A stretch of 43,585 bases of DNA, taken from contig CANRKT010000028.1 of NCBI GenBank assembly GCA_947631255.1, forward strand, positions 1 to 43,585. Direction: 5' to 3'. The position numbers and the translations under genes are program-made. This DNA is from an uncultured Enterobacteriaceae bacterium (lineage in GTDB: Bacteria; Pseudomonadota; Gammaproteobacteria; Enterobacterales; Enterobacteriaceae). Under the pieces are notes generated by a model, which had not been told where the DNA came from, made no database searches, and was given only the letters and a program-made list of their open reading frames with translations. How positions within the stretch are numbered: position 1 is the stretch's first letter; each line of letters begins with the position of its first letter. This document shows, one piece after another, positions 10,997 to 20,367 of the stretch.

Positions 10997-11743
10997 CTAC
11001 CCGTTCTCAAGATGAGAGCTCAGTATATTTCTACTCACCGAAAGTTCCTCGAGTGTTCTTGTTAGCTGGGCATGTAAACTGGCATGTTGCTCAAAACGAG
11101 AGAGATGCTCTGACTGGATCTGTTGCAGTTTTTCAGACAATATCCTCACCTCCGCTTCCGCTCGCAAACGTGCCTCATGCTGTGTTTTGATCAGCGTATC
11201 GGCGGCGGCCAGGCGCTGACGAGACTCTGCTTTTTCCTGATGATGGACATTAGCTTTTAGCTGGGCAGTCTGCTTATGGCGATTAAAATGGCGTTGAAGT
11301 TTATCGATTTCCCGCTGCATCACACTGCGTACCAGAGCTGATTCTTTCAGGTGCATCTCCTGACTCATATTCAGCGTTTTTTTTAGCTCAGTTATCTGGT
11401 TTTCATATTGCCGCAGTTGATTGATGGTTTCCGGTGTATTGCAATAAAGGGTTTGTGGTGAATGATGTTTTTGCTGCTCTTCTTGTAATTGTGATAGCAG
11501 ACTGGCGGCGCGGGCTTCGGCTACCTGTAAGCGCAGTAACGTTTCTGGAGAGTCCTGATAAAGAGTACGCTGGGCGGTTTTATTATCGAGATTGATATTG
11601 CTCAGTGCGCTATTCACTTCCGATATAATTTGCTCTTTATTTTGTAGCTTCATACGGTTACATGCACTGGCTAAGAAGCTTGCGGCTTCATGTGCATTAT
11701 TGGTTGCGAAGGCTTTTTTTATCAGGTTCTGAACCATGCTCAT
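10997..11743 (-). CDS. Coiled-coil protein with DUF2786-like N-terminus
   Basis: A 248-aa protein I cannot name. Residues about 5-43 (LIKKAFATNNAHEAASFLAS, then ACNRMKLQ) follow the pattern of DUF2786 domains, which carry a short helical HEAA motif and whose function is unknown. From about residue 65 onward the chain is almost all charged and glutamine-rich helix with leucine heptads, a long coiled coil. A short repeat occurs: TLYQDSPETLLRL near 60-72 and TLYCNTPETINQL near 98-110. There is no signal peptide or membrane segment, so it is probably cytoplasmic. It sits alone between avtA and bax. The start is uncertain: two ATGs two codons apart, neither with a strong ribosome site. Confidence 0.7.
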   Translation of the reverse strand: MSMVQNLIKKAFATNNAHEAASFLASACNRMKLQNKEQIISEVNSALSNINLDNKTAQRTLYQDSPETLLRLQVAEARAASLLSQLQEEQQKHHSPQTLYCNTPETINQLRQYENQITELKKTLNMSQEMHLKESALVRSVMQREIDKLQRHFNRHKQTAQLKANVHHQEKAESRQRLAAADTLIKTQHEARLRAEAEVRILSEKLQQIQSEHLSRFEQHASLHAQLTRTLEELSVSRNILSSHLENG

Positions 11744-12014
11744 TTTGCCAGTTATCCTGTATCAACGAGGGAGCTGAATATCTCTTATCCGGACAGCTGT
11801 TGCTTTATTTACTCTTTCTTTATCGGCCAGTAACTCCCGAATTTTATAAAATTTTTTGCCAGATATTATGATTTCCCATGGCGATATTTCGGCATGATAT
11901 CCTTTCTTAACGTGCCCTGAGCCGTTATTTTTGGTATCTTTGGCGCTTACTTTCTATACGGATTAGAAATAATGAGTTTGAAAGGGAAAATCCTTTTTCT
12001 GTTTGGAGTGATGA

Positions 12015-12824
12015 ATGATAAAAACCCTAATAAAACAATTAGGGGGCGCGATATTTTTGCTACTGTCGATGGGATTGTATAATACGGTTTTAGCCAGTCC
12101 ACAGGTTGCAGAGGCGCACAGCAAAACCCTTAATACTAAAAGTACGGCACACAGCACAAAAGAGTATTCTCGCAAAAGTGAAATGAGTTCGCTTCCTGAT
12201 TTGCGAAAATACCCTTCCGGGACTCCAAGGAAAAAAGCGTTTTTCCGGGCGGTTATGCCATATATTAAACAGCAGAATGCAGAGATTACCGCTGAACGTA
12301 ATTGGTTAATAAAAAAACGTTATTCAAGTCGTTTTTCCCTGACGGAAATTACGCGTCTGAAAGATATTACACGGCGTTATAAAATTGCCTGGCAAGGAAA
12401 TACTAAACGTATTCCCTGGAACTCGTTGCTGGAAAGAGTCGATATTATCCCGACTAAAATGGCCGCGACTATGGCAGCAGTAGAAAGTGGCTGGGGGACA
12501 TCAAAACTGGCCCGTAGCAACAATAATCTGTTCGGGATGAAATGTGCTAAAAAACACTGCAATAGTGAGCCTGGTAAAGTAAAAGGCTATCAGCACTATG
12601 GTTCTCTGAAAGAGGGTGTAAATTCTTATGTGATTAATTTGAATACCCATCCTGCCTATTCGTCATTCCGTAAATCTCGCGCTCAATTGCGTAAATCGGA
12701 TCAGGAAGTGACGGCCAGCACCATGATCCATAAGCTGGAAGGTTATTCTCAAAAAGGTAATCGTTATAACAACTATCTGTTTGCGCTGTACCAGAGTAAT
12801 CAGAGTCTGATGTCGCTCTATTAA
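12015..12824 (+). CDS. bax: Bax protein, exported glucosaminidase-family hydrolase
   Basis: A 269-aa member of the Bax/FlgJ glucosaminidase family, peptidoglycan hydrolases cleaving between N-acetylglucosamine and N-acetylmuramic acid. Residues 1-28 look like a signal peptide ending VLAS. The catalytic domain starts near 140; the probable catalytic Glu157 lies in MAAVESGWGTSKLA, followed by NNNLFGMKC and YQHYGSLKEGVNSYV. Length is similar to E. coli Bax (274). Enzyme activity is inferred from the family. In E. coli bax lies next to malS and xylR, both missing here. A terminator follows. Confidence 0.9.
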   Translation: MIKTLIKQLGGAIFLLLSMGLYNTVLASPQVAEAHSKTLNTKSTAHSTKEYSRKSEMSSLPDLRKYPSGTPRKKAFFRAVMPYIKQQNAEITAERNWLIKKRYSSRFSLTEITRLKDITRRYKIAWQGNTKRIPWNSLLERVDIIPTKMAATMAAVESGWGTSKLARSNNNLFGMKCAKKHCNSEPGKVKGYQHYGSLKEGVNSYVINLNTHPAYSSFRKSRAQLRKSDQEVTASTMIHKLEGYSQKGNRYNNYLFALYQSNQSLMSLY

Positions 12825-12855
12825 GGTGACTGATCCTCGGTAGATATCCTTGTGG

Positions 12856-12896
12856 TGACAGGCTCTGTTTTATCAGAGCATGTCATTGATTTTTTT
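12856..12896 (+). terminator. Rho-independent terminator of bax
   Basis: TGACA-GCTCTG pairs with CAGAGC-TGTCA (11 bp with one mismatch) around TTTTAT, followed by TTGATTTTTTT. It is 31 bp after the bax stop. Confidence 0.85.
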
Positions 12897-13007
12897 CTTT
12901 CCCTTCTCCAGTCGCCGCTTTTTCAGGGGTATGACCATACAATTTGACGGCATTTGCGTATATACTGGCCGCCTCTCTTAAATCCACGGAACGCGTGCGA
13001 ATTCAAC

Positions 13008-13919
13008 ATGCAAAAGTTTGATACCAAGACCTTTCAAGGCCTGATCCTGACTTTACAGGATTACTGGGCTCGCCAGGGCTGCACCATTGTTCAACCTTTG
13101 GACATGGAAGTTGGCGCCGGAACCTCTCACCCAATGACCTGTCTGCGGGCATTAGGGCCAGAACCGATGGCGGCTGCTTATGTGCAACCTTCTCGTCGCC
13201 CAACTGACGGCCGTTATGGCGAAAACCCGAACCGCTTACAGCATTACTATCAGTTCCAGGTGGTGATTAAGCCTTCGCCGGACAATATTCAGGAACTGTA
13301 TCTTGGGTCGCTGAAAGAATTGGGCATGGACCCAACGATTCATGATATTCGTTTCGTGGAAGATAACTGGGAAAACCCAACGTTGGGTGCCTGGGGCCTT
13401 GGCTGGGAAGTCTGGCTTAACGGTATGGAAGTCACGCAGTTTACTTACTTCCAGCAAGTTGGTGGCCTGGAGTGCAAACCTGTAACCGGTGAAATCACTT
13501 ACGGCTTAGAGCGTCTGGCAATGTATATCCAGGGCGTAGACAGCGTTTATGACCTGGTCTGGAGCGACGGCCCATTAGGTAAAACAACCTATGGCGATGT
13601 GTTCCACCAGAATGAAATTGAGCAATCCACGTATAACTTCGAATACGCCGATGTCGATTTCCTGTTTACCTGTTTTGAGCAATACGAAAAAGAAGCTCAA
13701 CAGTTACTGGCTTTAGAAACACCTCTGCCACTGCCCGCTTACGAACGTATTCTGAAAGCGGGGCATAGCTTTAACCTGCTTGATGCCCGTAAAGCTATCT
13801 CTGTGACTGAACGTCAGCGCTATATTCTGCGTATTCGTACTCTGACTAAAGCAGTGGCTGAAGCCTACTATGCTTCTCGTGAAGCGCTTGGCTTCCCGAT
13901 GTGTAATAAGAAAAAATAA
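13008..13919 (+). CDS. glyQ: Glycine--tRNA ligase alpha subunit
   Basis: A 303-aa alpha subunit of the bacterial alpha2beta2 glycyl-tRNA synthetase, containing the catalytic core that activates glycine with ATP. Landmarks are [11 protein letters not shown] at the start, [14 protein letters not shown], motif 2-like [17 protein letters not shown] and [13 protein letters not shown]. The frame runs 18 codons further upstream but across the promoter region, and the chosen ATG reproduces the E. coli protein exactly in length. It is followed 9 bp later by glyS, the standard glyQS operon. Essential; no sign of damage. Confidence 0.98.
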   Translation: MQKFDTKTFQGLILTLQDYWARQGCTIVQPLDMEVGAGTSHPMTCLRALGPEPMAAAYVQPSRRPTDGRYGENPNRLQHYYQFQVVIKPSPDNIQELYLGSLKELGMDPTIHDIRFVEDNWENPTLGAWGLGWEVWLNGMEVTQFTYFQQVGGLECKPVTGEITYGLERLAMYIQGVDSVYDLVWSDGPLGKTTYGDVFHQNEIEQSTYNFEYADVDFLFTCFEQYEKEAQQLLALETPLPLPAYERILKAGHSFNLLDARKAISVTERQRYILRIRTLTKAVAEAYYASREALGFPMCNKKK

Positions 13920-13928
13920 GAGGCTGCC

Positions 13929-15998
13929 ATGTCTGAAAAAACTTTTCTGGTGGAAATCGGCACTGAAGAGCTGCCACCAAAAGCTCTGCGCAGTCTGGCT
14001 GAATCCTTTGCTGCCAATGTGACTGCTGAGCTGGATGCCGCAAACTTGACTTATGGCGATATTAAGTGGTTTGCTGCTCCGCGCCGTCTGGCGCTAAAAA
14101 TTACTAAACTGGCTGCCACCCAGCCTGACCGTGAAGTTGAAAAACGCGGCCCGGCCATTGCCGCTGCGTTTGATGCTGAAGGTCGCCCGAGTAAAGCGGC
14201 AGAAGGTTGGGCGCGTGGTTGCGGTATTACCGTTGACCAGTCTGAGCGTTTATCAACGGATAAAGGTGAATGGCTGCTGTATCGTGCGCGGGTTAAAGGT
14301 GAAAGTGTTCAGACGCTGTTACCGAATATCATTACCAGCTCACTGGCAAAATTGCCTATCCCTAAATTAATGCGCTGGGGCGCGTCTGACACGCAGTTCG
14401 TTCGTCCAGTACATACTGTGACCCTGCTGTTAGACAGTGACGTTGTTCCTGCCACTATTCTGGGTATCCAGTCAGACCGTATCATTCGTGGACACCGTTT
14501 TATGGGTGAGCCTGAATTTAGCCTGGAACACGCTGACCAGTATCCAGAAGTATTAGAGCATCGCGGTAAAGTTATTGCTGATTATGAGCAGCGTAAAACA
14601 TTAATTAAACGTGATGCTGAAGAAGCCGCGCGTAACATTGGTGGCGTTGCTGATTTAAGCGAAAGCCTGTTAGAAGAAGTGGCTTCACTGGTAGAGTGGC
14701 CAGTGGTTCTGACGGCAACGTTTGAAGAGAAATTCCTCGCCGTTCCTGCTGAAGCGCTGGTCTACACCATGAAAGGTGACCAGAAGTACTTCCCGGTATA
14801 TAGCCCGGACGGAAAATTGCTGCCGAACTTTATCTTTGTGACCAATATTGAGTCCAAAGATCCGCAGCAAATTATCTCAGGTAACGAGAAAGTGGTTCGT
14901 CCACGGCTGGCAGATGCTGAATTCTTCTTTAATACTGACCGTAAAAAGCGTCTGGAAGATAACCTGCCGCGTCTTGAAACCGTTTTGTTCCAGCGGCAGC
15001 TGGGCAGCCTGCGTGACAAGACCAATCGTATTGAAGCGCTTTCTGGCTGGGTTGCTAAACAGATTGGCGCTGATGTTAACCATGCGACCCGCGCAGGCCT
15101 GCTTTCCAAATGTGACCTGATGACCAATATGGTGTTTGAGTTTACTGACACCCAGGGCGTGATGGGCATGCACTATGCGCGTTTCGACGGTGAAGCTGAA
15201 GACGTTGCGGTTGCATTGAATGAGCAGTATCAGCCACGTTTTGCGGGTGATGAACTGCCTTCTAATCTGGTTGCTTGCGCTGTTGCCATCGCAGATAAAA
15301 TGGATACCCTGGCAGGTATTTTTGGTATCGGCCAGCATCCTAAAGGCGATAAAGACCCGTTTGCTCTGCGTCGTGCTGCTCTGGGTGTGCTGCGTATCAT
15401 CGTTGAGAAAAACCTCAATCTTGATCTGCAAACTCTGACAGAAGAAGCCGTTCGTCTCTATGGCGATAAGCTGACTAATGCCAAAGTGGTCGATGAGGTT
15501 ATCGACTTTATGCTGGGTCGTTTCCGTGCCTGGTATCAGGAAGAAGGTCATGCTGTCGATACTATTCAGGCTGTTCTGGCGCGTCGTCCTACTAAACCGG
15601 CAGATTTTGATGCCCGTATGAAGGCGGTTTCCCACTTCCGTACTTTGGAAGCGGCAGCAGCTTTGGCCGCGGCGAACAAACGCGTTTCCAATATTCTTGC
15701 TAAGTCGACTGAGACGCTTAATGACAGCGTACAGGCTTCGGTTCTTAAAGAAGCGGAAGAGATCCACCTTGCGACGCATCTGGTGGTATTGCGCGATAAG
15801 CTGCAGCCATACTTTGCGGAAGGTCGTTATCAGGAAGCACTGGAAGAGCTGGCAAACCTGCGTGAGCCCGTTGATGCCTTCTTTGATAAAGTCATGGTTA
15901 ACGCCGACGATGAAGCATTACGTAGTAACCGCTTGACGTTACTGGCTAAACTGCGCGAGTTGTTCTTACAAGTAGCGGATATTTCTTTGCTGCAATAA
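13929..15998 (+). CDS. glyS: Glycine--tRNA ligase beta subunit
   Basis: A 689-aa beta subunit of glycyl-tRNA synthetase, which binds tRNA-Gly. The N-terminus [18 protein letters not shown] is characteristic. The central HD-like region ([32 protein letters not shown]) and the C-terminal anticodon-binding-like part ([14 protein letters not shown]) are intact. Length equals E. coli GlyS. AGAGG precedes the ATG, and the gene ends at a strong palindrome at 16027-16056. Confidence 0.98.
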   Translation: MSEKTFLVEIGTEELPPKALRSLAESFAANVTAELDAANLTYGDIKWFAAPRRLALKITKLAATQPDREVEKRGPAIAAAFDAEGRPSKAAEGWARGCGITVDQSERLSTDKGEWLLYRARVKGESVQTLLPNIITSSLAKLPIPKLMRWGASDTQFVRPVHTVTLLLDSDVVPATILGIQSDRIIRGHRFMGEPEFSLEHADQYPEVLEHRGKVIADYEQRKTLIKRDAEEAARNIGGVADLSESLLEEVASLVEWPVVLTATFEEKFLAVPAEALVYTMKGDQKYFPVYSPDGKLLPNFIFVTNIESKDPQQIISGNEKVVRPRLADAEFFFNTDRKKRLEDNLPRLETVLFQRQLGSLRDKTNRIEALSGWVAKQIGADVNHATRAGLLSKCDLMTNMVFEFTDTQGVMGMHYARFDGEAEDVAVALNEQYQPRFAGDELPSNLVACAVAIADKMDTLAGIFGIGQHPKGDKDPFALRRAALGVLRIIVEKNLNLDLQTLTEEAVRLYGDKLTNAKVVDEVIDFMLGRFRAWYQEEGHAVDTIQAVLARRPTKPADFDARMKAVSHFRTLEAAAALAAANKRVSNILAKSTETLNDSVQASVLKEAEEIHLATHLVVLRDKLQPYFAEGRYQEALEELANLREPVDAFFDKVMVNADDEALRSNRLTLLAKLRELFLQVADISLLQ

Positions 15999-16026
15999 AA
16001 AGTAAGCGCACCATGCTGTTACGGAT

Positions 16027-16056
16027 AAGGGGAGAAAATAATTATTTTCTCCCCTT
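16027..16056 (+). terminator. Perfect 15-bp palindrome after glyS
   Basis: AAGGGGAGAAAATAA is followed immediately by its exact reverse complement, 29 bp after the glyS stop. It can form a long hairpin, but only a short mixed tail (ACTTTATG) follows, so it may act as a terminator or as a 3'-end stabiliser. Confidence 0.6.
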
Positions 16057-16329
16057 ACTTTATGTGCGCGAGTAAACCAAGGTGCAGCAGGGATAGATAA
16101 CCTCAGTGTACATCTTCCCCGGGCGATAGCGCAGAAACTGTGCTTTATCGGCTCCTGTCCTCTCAAACACCCGTTATGGCTGTGCCAGGCGCTGAATCAC
16201 ACCCTATGTGCGTAATATAAATAAAAAGTAAGTAAATCTTTTAATAATATTATTTATAGCTCGGGTAGTGTTATTTTCTTGGCTTTGTAATTGTTTGTTT
16301 ATAATGCCGAAAATAACACAAGGAAGTAT

Positions 16330-17541
16330 ATGATACATAACCATTCAGATATATCATTTCAGGAAAATCATTTATATGATACGCATCAAATTGATGGGCA
16401 AGTAATACAGCCTAATGATTCTAATTTATATCCGCTAGTCAAAAAAACAACCGAGGTGACAAACTCGGGGGAAAAGAAAGTTAATCATGAAGCAGAACAT
16501 CGTTCAGTGAAGACAGGATTAGTGAAGTCTTTGCTTATTGGTGCCGCTGTCCTGACTGGCATTAGCGCTCTGGCGACATGTGGCTACTATTATGTGGCAG
16601 GAAGACAGAATTCTGGTCTGTCAGGAAATAGTCTTCCCCCTCGTCTTTCGGTACCCGTAATGGATAATATTATTCCAAGGGAAGCAGGTAGCCGCTTATC
16701 AACGACTCCCGATCATATTCTGATGGCCATTACGGATCCCACGCTTATTACAGAAAACACATCCTCTCCTTATTCTTATTATGAGGGGATTTATGGGAGT
16801 ACCGCATCACTAAAGAATAATCCGCCATCGCTGCCTGTCACGACAGGGGAGAAGCCTGCCACAACGACGAAGAAACCTGCAACGACGACAGAAAAGCCTG
16901 CCACAACGACGAAGAAACCTGCAACGACGACAGAAAAGCTTGTCACAACGACGAAGAGACCTACAGCGACTACAGAAAAGTCCACTGTCACTATAGAAAA
17001 ACCGAGCAGGATGACGACAGGCAACCCGACATCTGCGTATATGGCAGCCAAATCGACGACAACATCCAAAGCCGAAACAGCGGCTACAGAGTATAAACAT
17101 GAGTCTGGGCGATCTGTTTATTATCAAACTGTTCAAAGTAAAAATCACTATCCATTAGGCACGAAATTCTTCAATGAACTGCTCGCTTTTTGTCAGGCAG
17201 AGACTAAATATGATATTGAACAAGCCTACCGAGGCACTCCAGAGTTACGATGTAAATTACTTGATGATATCAATAATAAGATAGAAGCTCTTAAAGATGA
17301 TGAAGCTTTAGTCCGCAGAATAAATGCTGAAAAAGAGACGTTATCAGTAAAAGAACACGGCGAAGAAATTATGCTGAGGAGGAAATTAGCGACTCTTTAT
17401 TTGGCGGCAGAAGCTATTATTAATAAAAAAGATTTTTATGTTTTTTTACGTGAAGTGAACAGAGATTACAAAAAACACTCGACAAAAGAGCTTGCGCAGC
17501 GAGAAGAAAAAATTATGAATTATTTTCCAGAGAATTGTTAA
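16330..17541 (+). CDS. Unknown single-pass membrane protein with Thr/Lys/Pro repeat linker
   Basis: A 403-aa protein not recognised. The start is the ATG at 16330, preceded by AAGGA; the frame opens 13 codons earlier without a clear ribosome site. Order of parts: polar N-terminus with NLYPLVKKT at 32-40; one membrane segment at about 66-90 (LLIGAAVLTGISALATCGYYYV); a Ser/Pro-rich stretch; a linker at about 175-245 built on repeats of PATTTKKPATTTEK; and a charged helical C-terminal domain with two cysteines (CQAETKYD, LRCKLLDD) and a final Cys. The N-terminal motif and membrane segment resemble those of the 1859-aa protein at 20368-25947. It lies alone between glyS and yiaF. No function is assigned; a surface or secreted role is only a guess. 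Confidence 0.75.
   Translation: MIHNHSDISFQENHLYDTHQIDGQVIQPNDSNLYPLVKKTTEVTNSGEKKVNHEAEHRSVKTGLVKSLLIGAAVLTGISALATCGYYYVAGRQNSGLSGNSLPPRLSVPVMDNIIPREAGSRLSTTPDHILMAITDPTLITENTSSPYSYYEGIYGSTASLKNNPPSLPVTTGEKPATTTKKPATTTEKPATTTKKPATTTEKLVTTTKRPTATTEKSTVTIEKPSRMTTGNPTSAYMAAKSTTTSKAETAATEYKHESGRSVYYQTVQSKNHYPLGTKFFNELLAFCQAETKYDIEQAYRGTPELRCKLLDDINNKIEALKDDEALVRRINAEKETLSVKEHGEEIMLRRKLATLYLAAEAIINKKDFYVFLREVNRDYKKHSTKELAQREEKIMNYFPENC
16854..16979 (+). repeat. 42-bp tandem repeat inside the coding region
   Basis: Two identical 42-bp units (16854-16895 and 16896-16937) are followed by a third diverged unit (16938-16979). Each codes for KPATTTKKPATTTE-type sequence. The unit is 14 codons, so copy-number change would alter linker length without breaking the frame. 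Confidence 0.95.
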
Positions 17542-18034
17542 TACACCTGACAGAAATCCGTCATGATAATGGGTTACGCAGTGAAGAGCCTGTAGATCAA
17601 TTTGTGTCATTGCCTGATTTTAATATATTCAATTAAACATCAGAAGCAGATTGCTTTATGGACTAAAAACAGTGCGGGTTCTGGCTAACGAACTGGCCAA
17701 GGGTGATCCCCCCAAAAAATCGGCGTTGAGGCAGCTCTCACGCCGTAATGGAACGGATTTTTGAGTGACTGAAGCGGCCACTGAATGCAGTCTGCCCCAT
17801 TGTTTGTATTGACTATATTATCCTAAAGGTCCGGCAGAGATCTGCAAAGTCATCTCCCGTTATTTAGCCGTGTAGGTTGAACAACACCGCTCTTTCGAAA
17901 AATAAATGAGGTGATGGAATGGCATCTCATAAGTGAAGAGATTCATGCGAAAGGGTATCTTGCCAGCAGCGGTTGGACTATCCTTAACTCAGGGTTCAGT
18001 AGTTGATTAGAAATTAGTTAAAGGGGTAGATAAA
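17542..18034. other. Intergenic stretch with no supported gene
   Basis: About 490 bp between the repeat-linker gene and yiaF. No reading frame of useful length survives in it. Short pieces such as EWHLISEEIHAKGYLASS (near 17917-17972) faintly resemble the C-terminal region of some transposases, but stop codons and frame changes interrupt them, so decayed coding DNA is possible but unproven. Its last ~20 bp contain AAAGGGG, the yiaF ribosome site. Confidence 0.4.
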
Positions 18035-18745
18035 ATGGCGACAGGTAAGTCCTGGTCTCGCTGGTTTTCGTCGCTGGCGATGTTACTAATGGTGGTAAGC
18101 TTGAGTGGTTGCTTTGATAAAGAAGGCGACCAACGTAAGGCATTTATCGATTTTCTGCAAAATACCGCGATGCGCAGTGGTGATCGTCTGCCTACATTGA
18201 CCTCTGATCAGAAAAAACAGTTTGGTCCTCTGGTTTCCGACTACGCGGTTCTGTATGGCTTTTCACAACAGATGAGCCAGGCAATGGATCAGGGTATTAA
18301 GCCGGTACTGGACACCATCAATGGTATCCGGGTTCCGCAAGACTATCTGACCCAGCGTAATACGCTACGTCAGGAAAACGGCGCGCTCAATGTGTTAGGT
18401 CAGCAGGTACAAAATGCCAAGATGCAGGCTGATAGAGAGCTTTCTATGCTCAAGCAACCTGAAGAGCTGAAAGTCGTTTACGATAAGGTCTATGAGAAAG
18501 TCGTCACTAATCCGGCTAATGCGATTGTGCCATTAATTCCAGCGGCACAAAATCTTACTCAACAGCTTATGCAAGTGGGAGATTATATCGCTGAACAAGA
18601 AGGCCAGGTGAGCTTTACTGCTGGTGGTATTCAGTTCCCGACTTCGCGTCAGGCCCTTCAGTATAATATGCTGATTGCTCCGCTTGCGGGTCAGCACCAG
18701 GCATTTATGCAGGCGTATACTGCGACCCAGAACATCGTGCAGTAA
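18035..18745 (+). CDS. yiaF: YiaF, DUF3053 lipoprotein
   Basis: A 236-aa predicted lipoprotein. A hydrophobic signal sequence ends in the lipobox VSLSGC, with Cys26 as the lipidated residue. The rest is mostly helical with no membrane segment and matches the DUF3053 family (YiaF) in length and in blocks such as AFIDFLQNTAMRSGDRLPTL. Function is unknown. It faces ghrB across a shared terminator, the same convergent arrangement as in E. coli. Confidence 0.92.
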   Translation: MATGKSWSRWFSSLAMLLMVVSLSGCFDKEGDQRKAFIDFLQNTAMRSGDRLPTLTSDQKKQFGPLVSDYAVLYGFSQQMSQAMDQGIKPVLDTINGIRVPQDYLTQRNTLRQENGALNVLGQQVQNAKMQADRELSMLKQPEELKVVYDKVYEKVVTNPANAIVPLIPAAQNLTQQLMQVGDYIAEQEGQVSFTAGGIQFPTSRQALQYNMLIAPLAGQHQAFMQAYTATQNIVQ

Positions 18746-18763
18746 TCTGGCGCGATAAAATTT

Positions 18764-18798
18764 AAAAGGCTATTCGGTTTCCCGAATAGCCTTTTTTT
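18764..18798. terminator. Bidirectional terminator between yiaF and ghrB
   Basis: AAAAGGCTATTCGG pairs with CCGAATAGCCTTTT around TTTC, followed by a T run on the plus strand and, by symmetry, an A/T run on the other strand. It lies 18 bp after yiaF and 15 bp from the ghrB stop. Confidence 0.92.
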
Positions 18799-18813
18799 AT
18801 CTTTCTCAGCCTG

Positions 18814-19788
18814 TTATTTGAAAATTTCAGGATTCACGCAGTTCACTTCTACTTTGCCCGTTAGTGCGGCAATCAGGTTATCCACGGCACATTCGTCCAT
18901 TCCAGAACGTGTTTCATGTGTAGCTGAACCAATATGTGGTAGCGCAACGACGTTTGGCATTTTAAGCAATGGCGAGTCTACCGACAGCGGCTCGCGCTCG
19001 AAAACGTCCAGCCCGGCGGCATGAATCTTGCCCTCTTGTAATGCCTGAATCAGCGCTTGCTCATCAACCACCGGGCCACGGCCCACATTGATGAGTATGG
19101 CTGATGACTTCATTTTTGAGAGTTGTTCAGCACCAATAAGATGATGTGTTTCTGCGGTGAGTGGCAGCAGAATACAGACGAAATCCGCCGTTGCCAGCAG
19201 GGTATCGAGGTCGCAATACTGAGCATCAAAACGCTCTTCTGCTTCTTTATGATGACGACGTGCGTTATAGAGAATCGGCATATTGAAACCAAAGTGAGCG
19301 CGCTGTGCCAGCGCCAGGCCGATACGTCCCATCCCGATGATACCGAGTGTTTTATGATGCACATCGACACCGAACCAGCCAGCATCAACACTACTTTGCC
19401 ATTCACCGGCTTTAACGCGTTCAGCCAGTTCGACAATCCGACGAGAACTGGAAAGCATCAACGCCATTGCAGTATCAGCCACCGTTTCTGTAAGCACGGT
19501 AGGGGTGTGCATCAGAGTCACATTACGGGCATTGAGGGCATCGACATTGTAATTATCATAGCCAACGGAGATAGTTGAAGCTGCACGAAGTTTTGGCATG
19601 TTTGCCAGGAAAGTCTCATCAACTTTACCGCCAGAGCCCAGTAATCCTTCAGCACTGGCAAAAATTTGTGGGTTAGCCGCGACAGTTTCAGGGCTGATAT
19701 CATCAAGTTGATTGATGACGAAGTGATTTTCCAAACGTTTGACGAGGTTATCAGGTAATTTTTTGTAGAGGATAATCGACGGCTTCAT
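18814..19788 (-). CDS. ghrB: Glyoxylate/hydroxypyruvate reductase B
   Basis: A 324-aa D-2-hydroxyacid dehydrogenase that reduces glyoxylate, hydroxypyruvate and 2-keto-gluconate with NADPH (E. coli knowledge). The Rossmann nucleotide motif GMGRIG is at 152-157. The catalytic triad residues are Arg237 ([10 protein letters not shown]), Glu266 (FEREPL) and His285 (LPHIGSAT). Length equals E. coli GhrB. It starts with ATG preceded by GGAG and converges on yiaF. Confidence 0.95.
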   Translation of the reverse strand: MKPSIILYKKLPDNLVKRLENHFVINQLDDISPETVAANPQIFASAEGLLGSGGKVDETFLANMPKLRAASTISVGYDNYNVDALNARNVTLMHTPTVLTETVADTAMALMLSSSRRIVELAERVKAGEWQSSVDAGWFGVDVHHKTLGIIGMGRIGLALAQRAHFGFNMPILYNARRHHKEAEERFDAQYCDLDTLLATADFVCILLPLTAETHHLIGAEQLSKMKSSAILINVGRGPVVDEQALIQALQEGKIHAAGLDVFEREPLSVDSPLLKMPNVVALPHIGSATHETRSGMDECAVDNLIAALTGKVEVNCVNPEIFK

Positions 19789-20367
19789 TAGAGGCTCCGT
19801 TCATCATTGATAGAGATCGGCCAATACGTTGACCGATAATCTTTTAGATTAGGAAAATATTCACCGTACTGCAAGTTACCATGGGGCTACTTCCATTCAT
19901 CCCGGCTAATATATTAAATAAACAATCACTCCTGGAAGAAAAACACATAACAAATAAATCACCAGTTAAACCATAAAATCTTATCCAACTGCATTGTTAT
20001 TAGCGGCTGGGAATTAATATTAACATTCGCCAAAAATAGGGGCGACTAAAGTCGTCACTCATATACTTGAGGACATAAACTTATCAGCTTGCCAAATTAT
20101 ATAGTCTATTTATGCTCATCCCAGGAGCCTACAAGCAACTTGAATGATTAAGAGAGTACACTGATAGCTTTATAGTGATATTATTTTTATGGAAATATTT
20201 TTAATTCTAGTTATGTATTCCTATAGGTTTTTAATGATAACCGACAAAAGTTGTCTGAGAAAAGTCTTAAATATTCATTCCAAATTTTCCTGCAAATTAT
20301 TACTATAGCGTATCCATAACGAAGATTTTAGATTGCTGTGTTTTTAAAAACATAAGGGAAATTAATC
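19789..20367. other. Long AT-rich intergenic region upstream of the giant ORF
   Basis: About 580 bp between the divergent starts of ghrB and the 1859-aa gene. It has low G+C, like the giant gene, and contains no reading frame I can support. It must hold the ghrB promoter and any promoter for the large gene, but I see no convincing -35/-10 pair. The last 15 bp contain TAAGGGAA, the ribosome site of the next gene. Confidence 0.6.

Noticed and set aside
12944-12966. TTGACG and TATACT as a glyQ promoter pair
   Set aside because: The spacing is only 11 bp, too short for a sigma-70 promoter. TATACT may be a -10 element, but I cannot point to a matching -35.
14877-15779. 300-codon open frame on the minus strand inside glyS
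   Set aside because: It is fully antisense to the well-supported glyS, lacks a recognisable domain or ribosome site, and its residue pattern looks like a codon-bias shadow.
16854-16979. Tandem repeats as a CRISPR array
   Set aside because: The units are contiguous with no spacers and lie in a coding frame.
16791-17148. Valine-rich and arginine/cysteine-rich frames on the minus strand opposite the Thr repeat
   Set aside because: They are produced by the 42-bp repeat read backwards; the repetitive product has no independent support.
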